Below are positions 1 through 7,567 of a stretch of 64,000 bases of DNA, one piece after another. The notes below the pieces were generated by a model. It was not told where the DNA came from. It saw only the letters and a list, made by a program, of their open reading frames with translations, and did no database searches. Location of the stretch: the NCBI RefSeq assembly GCF_002204185.1, contig NZ_MXPU01000005.1, positions 248,001-312,000 on the forward strand, read 5' to 3'. How positions within the stretch are numbered: the stretch's first letter is position 1; each line of letters begins with the position of its first letter. The translations under genes were made by a program, and so were the position numbers. Source of the stretch: Rhizobium esperanzae. GTDB lineage: Bacteria > Pseudomonadota > Alphaproteobacteria > Rhizobiales > Rhizobiaceae.

Positions 1-862
1 CGGTGAGCGCCGCAGGCCGAGAAGCCAACAGCCGCCCCGCTGCGTTCTCACGGCTGGCGAATGCGAGCACCAGACAGGTCCCGATCACTGGGATCACAGT
101 GACCCGGCCAGGATGAGCCGTGTCCTTCCCGAACAAGATGAGGGAACCAAGAACGAGCGCAAGCCCGGCCGCTGCGAGCAACGGCCGAGGGCGCACGCGT
201 CCGCGCCTCAGCTCGTAATAGGCGAGAAGTGTTCCGGCCAGAAGTTCCCAGGCCCGGGTGAGCGGCGAGTAGAAGGCTTGCTGCTGATCATGCCGTACCG
301 TTACCACACAGAATACAAAGCTGAGGGCCGCCACGAGTAGCACGCATGGCAAAAACCTTGATTTCAAATATCGGCGCGTGATCAGCAATAAGATCGGAAA
401 GCCGATATAAAACTGCTCTTCGACGCTCAGCGACCAGGTGTGAAGAAAAGGCTTGAGAAGGGTAATGGGCTCGCCGTACTGGGCCGCGGTAAAATAGAAA
501 TAGATGTTCGATCCAAACAGGAGCGAGGAACCGATGGAATTCGCGAAATCCAGCAGTTCCGATGGCAACAAGAGGTAATAGGCGAAGGGCATTGTCGCGA
601 AGATGACCGCGAACAAGGCCGGCAGAATTCGCCGCGCACGCCGCGTATAGAATTTTAGAAAATCGATGCGTCCCGTCGCTTCGATTTCTGTCAGCAGAAT
701 CTGGGAAATCAGGAAGCCGCTGATCACAAAAAATACGTCGACGCCAATGTATCCACCCTGAAGCAAGGTGTGGCCGGCCACAGTGAACTCGGCGTGATAG
801 AGAATAACCGCGATCACCGATATGGCCCTTAGGCCGTCAATCTCTGGTCGATAAACCTTCAA
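1..862 (-). CDS. Acyltransferase family 3 (OafA/YrhL-like), 3' end beyond the window
   Basis: The reverse strand reads without a stop from a TTG start at 862 to the window edge, about 287 residues. It opens with YRPEIDGLRAISVIAVILYH, the classic first helix of membrane acyltransferase 3, which carries the catalytic His. GVDVFFVISGFLIS and FYTRRARRILPALF follow at about residues 39-76, then several hydrophobic helices and HTWSLSVEEQFY at about residue 140. The family O-acylates sugars of surface polysaccharides or lipids in the inner membrane. The TTG is chosen because an in-frame TAG lies upstream and no ATG or GTG precedes the conserved helix. The acceptor substrate cannot be told. The C-terminal part, possibly an SGNH domain, is outside the window. 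Confidence 0.85.
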   Translation of the reverse strand, partial: MKVYRPEIDGLRAISVIAVILYHAEFTVAGHTLLQGGYIGVDVFFVISGFLISQILLTEIEATGRIDFLKFYTRRARRILPALFAVIFATMPFAYYLLLPSELLDFANSIGSSLLFGSNIYFYFTAAQYGEPITLLKPFLHTWSLSVEEQFYIGFPILLLITRRYLKSRFLPCVLLVAALSFVFCVVTVRHDQQQAFYSPLTRAWELLAGTLLAYYELRRGRVRPRPLLAAAGLALVLGSLILFGKDTAHPGRVTVIPVIGTCLVLAFASRENAAGRLLASRPAALT

Positions 863-1343
863 TGCTAACGCCTGCCTTGGATATCGAGAGCGTAGTTCGG
901 TCGCGCGCAGGGGTGGCGCTTTTGGGCTGACCTAACACAGAGATCTTCGAGGGAGAACAGTACGGCCTGATAAAAGTTTTGGGGGCGGGGCCGATTTCAA
1001 TCTTTATTTTCTATGCTGTTGTAAATCAGCATTCCGGAACCCTTGATGGGCAATCGGAAGGAGCGATGCAATCGCAATTACATTCGCAACAGGCTGCCTT
1101 GATTTCTGGCGTGTCACTGAGGGCGCTCGCCCCTGAGGCGTTCATCGCCGGAGACAGGCTGCCAACAACAGTCGCAGCTACGAAGACCGGGGTGATCGAG
1201 ACCGTAAGGCGGTTCAGCCCGCTCAGGGCTGATCGCCTTCGCCGGCCTCACAATCGGCGGCATTGTCGCATATATGAGTGACGGGCGGCGTGCGGCACTG
1301 GCCAAAGATCAACTGAACCGTGTCGTGCGCTCTGGATAAAAAA

Positions 1344-1361
1344 GCCCCGCCGAGACGGGGC
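1344..1361 (+). terminator. GC hairpin after the orphan coding tail
   Basis: GCCCCG and CGGGGC pair around a six-base loop, five bases after a TAA stop and directly behind an A-run. There is no long T-run. It is one of five similar hairpins in the first 6.1 kb and may be a terminator or a small repeat element. Confidence 0.45.
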
Positions 1362-1525
1362 AATTAGTTGAGGACGAAACCGCGCGTCGGAAGTCAGAGG
1401 CTTGCGAGCGCAGGCATCTTGCGCGGTCTCAATGCGATAACGATTGGCGGCCATCCTAGTTCCTGTGCGGTTTGGGACAGAGTATTTGCTCTCGGTACTA
1501 CGAGTTCCGTTTGCACAAAAAGAAA

Positions 1526-1541
1526 CCCCGCAAGAGCGGGG
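1526..1541. repeat. GC hairpin of the CCCCGC/GCGGGG family
   Basis: CCCCGC-AAGA-GCGGGG preceded by AAAAAGAAA. Same build as the hairpins at 1344, 3892, 4166 and 6079. No adjacent gene is recognisable. Confidence 0.4.
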
Positions 1542-2004
1542 ATCAAGGAATGGGGGTGTTTGTGGGCACAACGCGTCGGGGCGCTGCAACGACTACTTTG
1601 CACAAGTTGGAGATTTTTTCAATTAATATTACTTTTAACAGTTCTGCGTCCACAAATGTATTTTTCAACTAATGGAGATATTTTTGGATTTTGCACGAAA
1701 ACACAAATTGACTTCTACTGGCAGCGATATTTCGTATCATTGGGGCGGGCTGCTCAGCGATCACTTGCTCACCCCAAGCATTGTATCTCCTGTACGTTGG
1801 GCGGCCACACTTCGCTCTCACAGTTAATGGTTGCGCTGCTTAGGGCTCCAGCTGCGAGCGAAGCCTTCAACCGGCGGGCCGACAGCTTCTACTGATGCTA
1901 CGCGACAGTACGCCGACCGCGGCCGGCGCAGTTATCCTGCGCTATGAGCCGGTCAAGGCGCAACCTCCACCGGCCGCGGCAATGCCGCAGTCATCAGGCT
2001 TTGG

Positions 2005-3072
2005 TTATTCCTTCGGCGCCCCGCCCCGCCGCTCCAGCGCCGTCTTGCGGATGGTCTCCGCGATCTCCGGACTATTGCTCGACAATATCTGGAAATCCAC
2101 GGCGTAGAGCGACAGCAGCGATACCTCGGTTGCTGCGCTGACCGTCGCTGAACGAGGATCGCCACTGATCAGCGCCATCTCGCCAAAGAAGTTTCCGGCA
2201 CCGAGTTCCACTGGATGGTCGGGTGTCGCCACGGTGACCCGCCCCTCGACAATGAAGAACATCTGATCGCCAACATCGCCTTTGCGGCAGATCACGGCAC
2301 CTGCGGGGACAATGCGCGGTCGCAACGCCCGAACGATCTCGATCAGTGCAGCGGAACCAAGCTTCTGGAACAGGGGTACGGCAGCGACCAATTGCCAGTT
2401 GCGAACGAAGTCTTGGCGGCGAACCTCTTCGTAGAAGCCGGTGGCGAGGATGCCGGCCCAAAGAGCAAAAATGCCGATCCCGCTCATCATCACCAATCCG
2501 GCCAGAACGCGACCTGCAAGACTCTGCGGGATCTCGTCACCATAGCCGGTCGTAGACAGCGTCACGACCGCCCACCACATCGCCTGCGGAATGCTGCCGA
2601 ACTTATCGGGCTGGACGTCTCGCTCGATGATATAGCCGGCCAACGCAGCGCCAAAAAGAACGATGCCGAACACCGATGTCACGCCAAGCAGATTGCGCGA
2701 TTCATTCGCGACCACCTTTGCCAGCAGCCTGAAGAAGGTCGAGTCGCGCAACGGCTTGAGAAGCCAAATGGCGCAATAGAGGTCTCGATCACGGGACCCA
2801 ACGAACAAGAATGCAGCAGCCGGAACCAGAACCGCGAGCAAATCGATCACGAGGGCCGCCATCCCGCCCGACAAGCGGCGGCGTCGTGAAAGCAATGTGC
2901 CGCTCAATTGGAGGACATAGGCCAGCCAAATGGCCGCAAGTAGCAGCTCTAAGACAAGCCTCTCCTGTCCAGTAAGGCCCTGCGTCGTCAGTGCCGCAAC
3001 GACCAAGAGACCGATTGTAGCGAACAGCGCGTTGAGCGGCGTCGAAATCTTTGAGAACGGCACTGCCGACAT
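2005..3072 (-). CDS. Cyclic nucleotide-gated K+ channel, MloK1-like
   Basis: 355 residues, the same length as MloK1 (MlotiK1) of Mesorhizobium loti and, as far as I recall that sequence, collinear along its whole length. Membrane helices S1-S6 span about residues 14-215. The selectivity filter TTGYGD is at 174-179. After the C-linker (EVRRQDFVRNWQLV) the cyclic nucleotide-binding domain covers about 232-350, with the phosphate-binding cassette FFGEMALISGDPRSATV at 295-311 and its conserved Arg307. The S4 region lacks the regular Arg series of voltage sensors, as in MloK1. The product should be an inner-membrane potassium channel opened by cAMP or cGMP. It stands alone, with no obvious operon partner and no cyclase nearby. 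Confidence 0.93.
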   Translation of the reverse strand: MSAVPFSKISTPLNALFATIGLLVVAALTTQGLTGQERLVLELLLAAIWLAYVLQLSGTLLSRRRRLSGGMAALVIDLLAVLVPAAAFLFVGSRDRDLYCAIWLLKPLRDSTFFRLLAKVVANESRNLLGVTSVFGIVLFGAALAGYIIERDVQPDKFGSIPQAMWWAVVTLSTTGYGDEIPQSLAGRVLAGLVMMSGIGIFALWAGILATGFYEEVRRQDFVRNWQLVAAVPLFQKLGSAALIEIVRALRPRIVPAGAVICRKGDVGDQMFFIVEGRVTVATPDHPVELGAGNFFGEMALISGDPRSATVSAATEVSLLSLYAVDFQILSSNSPEIAETIRKTALERRGGAPKE

Positions 3073-3460
3073 TACACACTCTCAACCGCCTGGCATTCGT
3101 GGACAATAGATACCTTCGGGCCACACGCAAGGGAACGGGGACTGATGCAATGTGTCTTCGCACCAAGGAATTTGGCAGCCGGAATCGCGCCACAACATGT
3201 CACAGGGATGTAGATCATCCGAGCAACGAACGGGAGCTCGTAGCCTTGCTGACTGTGCGACGCTAACGGGGCAGCGGCTGCATCAGGCCAAACCCAATGC
3301 TGCCATTCGCTCCGAACTTACCAGCAATCGAGACTGGCTGAATCCTATTCTGCCAGGTTCCGGTACGATTTCGCACGATGTCTACGGTGCGTGTATTACG
3401 CCCTTGTCCGAAAGCGCCCTGGTTTCCCAGAAGTTCCGCGGAATAGATCGCTTCGTGGGG
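3073..3460. other. Intergenic region upstream of the channel gene
   Basis: About 390 bases between the start of the channel gene and the 3' end of the next minus-strand gene. Frames on both strands are short or shadow-like. I see no hairpin with a T-run and no recognisable operator. The channel promoter should lie at its left end. Confidence 0.5.
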
Positions 3461-3742
3461 TCAATGCGCTATGCGCGGTTCTGTCGCGATTTGGCTCATC
3501 TCGAACTGACCTAGCAACCTGATGCCTTCCATGACCGAGGCTTTTGCGGTTTCCGGTTCAGCTCGGGCGATGTCCGAGGAGTCTCGAAACAGCGTTGCGG
3601 CCAATTCCTCCAACTGAGGCCAGTTGGGATCTTGCTGAAGTTTGGCGATTTGCGCCGAATACTGGAGCTTTGAAGCCAGCGCACGTATGACCGCCTCGCG
3701 GCGTTCCGTGCTCATATCTTCCAAAGGCGTTTTGCGGGACAT
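3461..3742 (-). CDS. Small hypothetical protein, 93 aa
   Basis: Start at ATG 3742 is supported by AAGGAG six bases upstream; an in-frame extension to 3799 has no such site. The protein begins MSRKTPLEDMSTERREAVIR and is hydrophilic and probably helical (about residues 10-80), with no membrane segment or signal peptide. Pairs such as LQYSAQIAKLQQDPNWPQLE suggest a packed helical bundle. I do not recognise the family. It is monocistronic between two non-coding stretches, so context says nothing about its role. Confidence 0.6.
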   Translation of the reverse strand: MSRKTPLEDMSTERREAVIRALASKLQYSAQIAKLQQDPNWPQLEELAATLFRDSSDIARAEPETAKASVMEGIRLLGQFEMSQIATEPRIAH

Positions 3743-3891
3743 GACGCACTCCTTGAGAGGGTGCTGTCCGAAAGATGACCGAGAAGTGGCGACAACCATT
3801 CTCCGGATGAGCTTATTCTGAGATAAGGCGACGCCGAATCATTTCAAGCCAACGTGCGAAGCCCTGGCAGTACTCGGAGTCCAGACAGCGA

Positions 3892-3915
3892 AATGCCCCG
3901 CCAGGACGGGGCATT
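3892..3915. repeat. GC hairpin, copy associated with the SRAP remnant
   Basis: AATGCCCCG and CGGGGCATT are perfect 9-base arms around CCAGGA. It lies downstream of the SRAP remnant in the same position that the 4166 hairpin holds relative to the intact SRAP gene, so it was probably duplicated with it. Confidence 0.5.
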
Positions 3916-4019
3916 CGCACTAGACTGATGCGACCTAATCAAGGATGCCGCACGGAAATGCGCGGCAGGTAGAAGGATGACATAGTTCGCAAAAGCGTCA
4001 ATTTACCTGAACTCATTAA

Positions 4020-4095
4020 TCCGACTGGCAAACCTCAACTGGATCTATCACATTAGGCCCAGCTTTTCTGGCGGACATGACGCCTCGTGCCGTCT
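4020..4095 (-). pseudogene. Remnant of a second SRAP gene (3' end only)
   Basis: Read on the reverse strand this gives SARKAGPNVIDPVEVCQSD and a TAA. That aligns with the end of the intact neighbour (STARRIGPEALRRVDLSARR). The nucleotide match continues past the stop: both copies follow with a near-identical AATTTACCTGAA-containing segment (about 4000-4015 and 4230-4245). The rest of this copy is missing. At about 4096 it joins sequence matching the region upstream of the intact gene. It is a deletion derivative of a tandem duplication and encodes no functional protein. Confidence 0.6.
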
Positions 4096-4097
4096 GA

Positions 4098-4135
4098 CGG
4101 CCGTCAGCGAGGCGGAGAGGATGAGTCCAGCAATC
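4098..4135. repeat. Direct repeat, copy 1 (pairs with 5057-5095)
   Basis: The segment containing CCGTCAGCGAGGCGGAGAGG and GAGTCCAG recurs at 5057-5095 with a few changes. The other copy lies just upstream of the intact SRAP gene. Here it abuts the SRAP remnant, marking the deletion junction. Confidence 0.6.
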
Positions 4136-4165
4136 ATTTTGAAGAGCTCCGGCTCCCCCGAAGCG

Positions 4166-4190
4166 AAATGCCCCGCGAGGCGGGGGCATT
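4166..4190 (-). terminator. GC hairpin downstream of the SRAP gene
   Basis: AATGCCCC and GGGGCATT arms around a GC-rich loop, about 60 bases past the SRAP stop codon. Same family as the hairpin at 3892. It has no T-run, so terminator function is uncertain. Confidence 0.4.
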
Positions 4191-4249
4191 CGTATTTCAT
4201 CAACGACGCCGCACCGAGAAAATCGTCAATTTACCTGAATTTGCTAATC

Positions 4250-4960
4250 CTACTGCGGCGCCCGCCTTGCGCTGAGATCAACCCGACGTAGGGCCTCAGG
4301 CCCGATTCTTCTGGCGGTGCTTACGCGGCGCGCGATCGGCCACATCGTCATCGCTTTGGCATCGAACGGTTTCATCATTCCGCGTGGCTCTGGATCCGGA
4401 GACAGCCAGCGATCGTAGTCCTCGGGACGAAGAACAACCGGCATACGATTGTGGACTGCCGAGATCATCTCGTTTGATCGGCAGGTGACGACAGCGAAGC
4501 TCCGGATATCGAGCCCGGCCGGGTGGCGCCATTCTTCCCAGATGCCCGCCAGAGCGAACATCGAACGGTCCTTCATAGCAACAGCGTAGGGTTGCTTCTT
4601 GTAAATCCCGTCCTGCCATTCAAAAAAGCCGCTAACCGGCACCAGGCAGCGGCGCGACCGGTAAGCGTCTTTGAATAGCTCATTCGAGGCTATGTCTTCA
4701 CAAGGGGCGAGGGCGGGCAGCTGGTGACGCGGCCGATCCATCCATGACGGAATGAGGCCCCAGCGAGCGATGGCAAAGGCAGGCTTTGGCCGAACACAAT
4801 GGCGTCCCACGTCCTGAATGATGATGTGATAAACTTCGGCGGGAGCGCCGTTGTAACGAGGAAGGCGTTCGCCCAGGTCGTAAACCTTACCGCGCTCGGC
4901 AAAGCTGAAACTTTGTGCCAGCTCGTCAAAAGACTGAGTAACATAGATGCGACGACACAT
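4250..4960 (-). CDS. SRAP (YedK/HMCES-like) abasic-site protein with altered active-site motif
   Basis: 236 residues, normal SRAP length. The start MCRR supplies the catalytic Cys2 that crosslinks abasic sites in single-stranded DNA once Met1 is removed. RYNGAP (Asn37), RWGLIPSW (66-73), RCLVPVSGFFEW (104-115, with the conserved Glu114) and HNRMPVVL (His170) are all present. However, the usual NARxET motif expected near residue 85 reads LAPCEDIASNELF, so its conserved Asn and Arg are missing. The family protects single-stranded DNA with abasic lesions and is often SOS-linked. The gene stands alone beside a decayed duplicate of its own 3' end. The motif loss suggests changed or weakened DNA binding. 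Confidence 0.88.
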   Translation of the reverse strand: MCRRIYVTQSFDELAQSFSFAERGKVYDLGERLPRYNGAPAEVYHIIIQDVGRHCVRPKPAFAIARWGLIPSWMDRPRHQLPALAPCEDIASNELFKDAYRSRRCLVPVSGFFEWQDGIYKKQPYAVAMKDRSMFALAGIWEEWRHPAGLDIRSFAVVTCRSNEMISAVHNRMPVVLRPEDYDRWLSPDPEPRGMMKPFDAKAMTMWPIARRVSTARRIGPEALRRVDLSARRAPQ

Positions 4961-5056
4961 GCTTAATCCGTAGGGGTTGCCAAATACTGCGATATGGGCC
5001 GCCGCTGAGAGACGTCAATGCCGAGGCGGCGCAAGGTGCGGCCGGCCGGCTTCGAC

Positions 5057-5095
5057 AGCCGTCAGCGAGGCGCAGAGGATCAGTCCAGTGCGCAG
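5057..5095. repeat. Direct repeat, copy 2 (pairs with 4098-4135)
   Basis: Matches 4098-4135 (CCGTCAGCGAGGCGCAGAGG and AGTCCAG). It sits upstream of the SRAP start and may belong to its promoter region. Confidence 0.6.
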
Positions 5096-5136
5096 TGGAA
5101 GGATGTGCCGTTTATCCGAGCACGTCGAACTCGCAA

Positions 5137-5835
5137 TCACGAGATGAGGTGTTGAATGGCCCTTCCGACGAGCCGCAGCTCGTCGAACTGCGTCACGAAT
5201 TCATAGGATATGACAAAGAAACCAGAGAAGAACAAACCTGGAAAGCGCTCCTCAACCGTTAGCACAGACGGCATCAATAGCTTCTGAAGAGGGCGCGCAA
5301 CCACAAGGGCTGTGCACACGCCCACAAAAGCACCACCCAGGATGTCAGTCGCATAGTGATAGCCAGCATAGATGCGCGGCAGGCAAATCACGAACGTCGA
5401 CCAGATGAAGCAGGCCGCACCAAGCGGTCGGGATGCGCGCCACATCGTTGTCGATACCGCGAAGGTCAGCGCCGCATGGTCACTGGGGAAGGAACTCCAA
5501 TGCTCAAGGGTGTTCGGATCAACGCCCAAAGGCAGCACGAAGTCGGGATTGCCTGAATGCAGCGGCCTGAGACGCTCTGGCAGAAACAGTTGTATAAATC
5601 GAGATATACCAATTCCGAAGAACATGTCGATGATGCATTCGACAACAACTTGCTTCCATTTATTTCGAAAAAACCATAGAAACCATAACAATATAAATAA
5701 AGGCAGAAATTTTACAGTGTTCAAATCGAGAAAACGAATAATGATCTTATTCGCTATAATCGACTTGGATGAATATTGACCCATCAGTTTCATCACGAAG
5801 GTGTCGAGACTATTCAGCATCGAGAAGCCAGCCAA
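5137..5835 (-). CDS. PAP2-family membrane phosphatase
   Basis: About 230 residues with five or six hydrophobic helices. The three phosphatase motifs are visible: ERLRP (C1, Lys replaced by the PERLRP form), SSFPSDHAA (C2) and RIYAGYHYATDILGG (C3). The family removes phosphate from lipid pyrophosphates or phosphatidate at the membrane, for example in undecaprenyl phosphate recycling or lipid A trimming; the substrate cannot be told here. The longest frame starts at a TTG (5835); an ATG five codons later (5820) gives MLNSLDTFV. Neither has a strong ribosome site. The 5' third (5640-5830) is markedly AT-rich compared with the rest, a sign of foreign origin. Confidence 0.82.
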   Translation of the reverse strand: MAGFSMLNSLDTFVMKLMGQYSSKSIIANKIIIRFLDLNTVKFLPLFILLWFLWFFRNKWKQVVVECIIDMFFGIGISRFIQLFLPERLRPLHSGNPDFVLPLGVDPNTLEHWSSFPSDHAALTFAVSTTMWRASRPLGAACFIWSTFVICLPRIYAGYHYATDILGGAFVGVCTALVVARPLQKLLMPSVLTVEERFPGLFFSGFFVISYEFVTQFDELRLVGRAIQHLIS

Positions 5836-6078
5836 TTGTTTGGTTTGGATGATCCATGATGTTATACTTATGTCATCGTCTCCTTAAAACCACTTCGTGC
5901 AGCCGGCGACACAGCAATAGTGCTCGACGATCACGTTCGCTCCCGGCGTTGTCGAATACCCTTCAATACTGATTGCGGAATGATCCCCTCGTTCCAAATG
6001 GTCACCGCCCGCCAGGCGTCATTCTCACGTTGCGCGGCGGGGTCACGAAAGAGGGCGCCCCTCTGGCTCAAGCAAAGT

Positions 6079-6094
6079 CCCGCATCTTCGCGGG
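6079..6094. repeat. GC hairpin, CCCGC/GCGGG
   Basis: CCCGC-ATCTTC-GCGGG. Weakest member of the hairpin series in the first 6 kb. Confidence 0.3.
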
Positions 6095-6144
6095 GCAATT
6101 GTGCGCGGGCTCCAATCATGCCGCCTCGGCAATATCGTCCGCTT

Positions 6145-6169
6145 GGAACAGATTTTCCTAATGTACGTT
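6145..6169 (+). promoter_or_regulatory. EcfG (RpoE2)-type promoter of the DUF982 gene
   Basis: GGAAC (6145-6149), 16 bases, CGTT (6166-6169). This matches the alphaproteobacterial general-stress sigma factor consensus GGAAC-N16/17-CGTT exactly, 30 bases before the DUF982 start codon. General-stress control is inferred from the match alone. Confidence 0.6.
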
Positions 6170-6198
6170 TGTGGGAAGCCTGCTCCACGGAGGACGCC

Positions 6199-6438
6199 AT
6201 GATCAGGATCTGGGACGCGAACGTCGAATTGAAAATAGATGATCGTGTTCACGTCATCAGGAACGCTAGAGAGGCGGTCGCATTCTTGAAGAAATACTGG
6301 CCCGACAAGAGAAGCGCGAACTATGCGACAGCGTGGAAGCTATGCCTGGACGCGGCGAGTGGCGTTGTTCCCGATGCGGAAGCGCGATCTGCGTTCGAGG
6401 CTGCGGCGAAGGAGTCCGGCATCCTTCATCAACCGTGA
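6199..6438 (+). CDS. DUF982 family small protein
   Basis: 79 residues from ATG 6199, chosen because GGAGG lies five bases upstream; the longer in-frame reading to 5920 is not protein-like. The sequence (starts MIRIWDANVELKIDDRVHVI, then AVAFLKKYWP and YATAWKLCLDAASG) fits DUF982, a small soluble family that is expanded in Rhizobiales and has no known function. An EcfG-type promoter directly upstream suggests general-stress induction. No operon partner. Confidence 0.8.
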   Translation: MIRIWDANVELKIDDRVHVIRNAREAVAFLKKYWPDKRSANYATAWKLCLDAASGVVPDAEARSAFEAAAKESGILHQP

Positions 6439-6493
6439 GGTCGCTTCGTTTGAAGTGAGAAACTGGATCATGCCGCCATGGACCTGAGAAATA

Positions 6494-6570
6494 TGGCGCA
6501 CCCGACAGGATTCGAACCTGTGACCTTTGGAATCGGAATCCAACACTCTATCCAGCTGAGCTACGGGTGC
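6494..6570 (-). tRNA. tRNA-Arg (anticodon CCG)
   Basis: The reverse strand folds as a full cloverleaf. The acceptor stem is GCACCCG/CGGGTGC. The D-arm contains AGCTGGATA. The anticodon stem TTGGA/TCCAA encloses the loop TTCCGAT with anticodon CCG. The T-arm is ACAGG-TTCGAAT-CCTGT, and CCA is encoded. It reads the Arg codon CGG. Its 3' end faces the accessory-looking segment to the left. Confidence 0.95.
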
Positions 6571-6709
6571 ATGCCTGAGGCGGTTTGAATCGCCTGTCCG
6601 ATGGGTGGTTCTTAGCCTAGCTTGCGGCCGGCTTCAATCGTGAAATTCCCAGAAATACCGATGCTTGCGATTTGCCACGTGTTTTTGTGTGTCAGCCTCT
6701 CGGTATGTT

Positions 6710-6742
6710 TAAAAAACTCCGCCGGCCTTGCAGGCGGCGGAG
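6710..6742 (-). terminator. Rho-independent terminator of the xyl transport operon
   Basis: CTCCGCC and GGCGGAG arms (6717-6742), followed on the minus strand by a run of six T. Lies about 30 bases past the ATPase stop codon. Confidence 0.85.
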
Positions 6743-6770
6743 CGGTCGTCGGGCGATGATCTTGCAGCGC

Positions 6771-7553
<783 letters not shown>

Positions 7554-7567
7554 ATCCGGAGCTCCTC

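Larger units (their letters stand above)
863..2004. other. 1.1 kb gene-poor stretch with decayed coding traces
   Basis: No convincing gene fills this gap. A possible 71-codon frame starts at 1066 behind AAGGAG, but its product resembles nothing I recognise and it ends at 1281. In another frame, bases 1230-1338 encode a tail that looks genuinely coding (LIAFAGLTIGGIVAYMSDGR, then a charged end and TAA), but it has a stop at 1203-1205 and no start codon. A GC hairpin follows that TAA at once. The simplest reading is a small membrane protein gene that has lost its 5' part or frame. From 1610 to 1740 the DNA is distinctly AT-rich. A second hairpin lies at 1526-1541. I see nothing else in it. Confidence 0.5.
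3743..4249. other. Intergenic stretch containing the decayed duplicate of the SRAP 3' region
   Basis: Half a kilobase with no intact gene. It holds two hairpins (3892-3915 and 4166-4190), a remnant of an SRAP C-terminus (about 4020-4095), and a copy of sequence that otherwise lies upstream of the SRAP gene (about 4098-4135, compare 5057-5095). Apart from these repeats I see nothing coding. Confidence 0.55.
5836..6198. other. Intergenic region between PAP2 and DUF982 genes
   Basis: About 360 bases separating divergent genes. It contains a small GC hairpin (6079-6094) and the stress-type promoter of the DUF982 gene (6145-6169). No other gene is apparent. Confidence 0.5.

Noticed and set aside
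5920..6198. Upstream extension of the DUF982 reading frame.
   Set aside because: Composition is not protein-like, and it would run through the EcfG-type promoter and ribosome site that define the real start at 6199.
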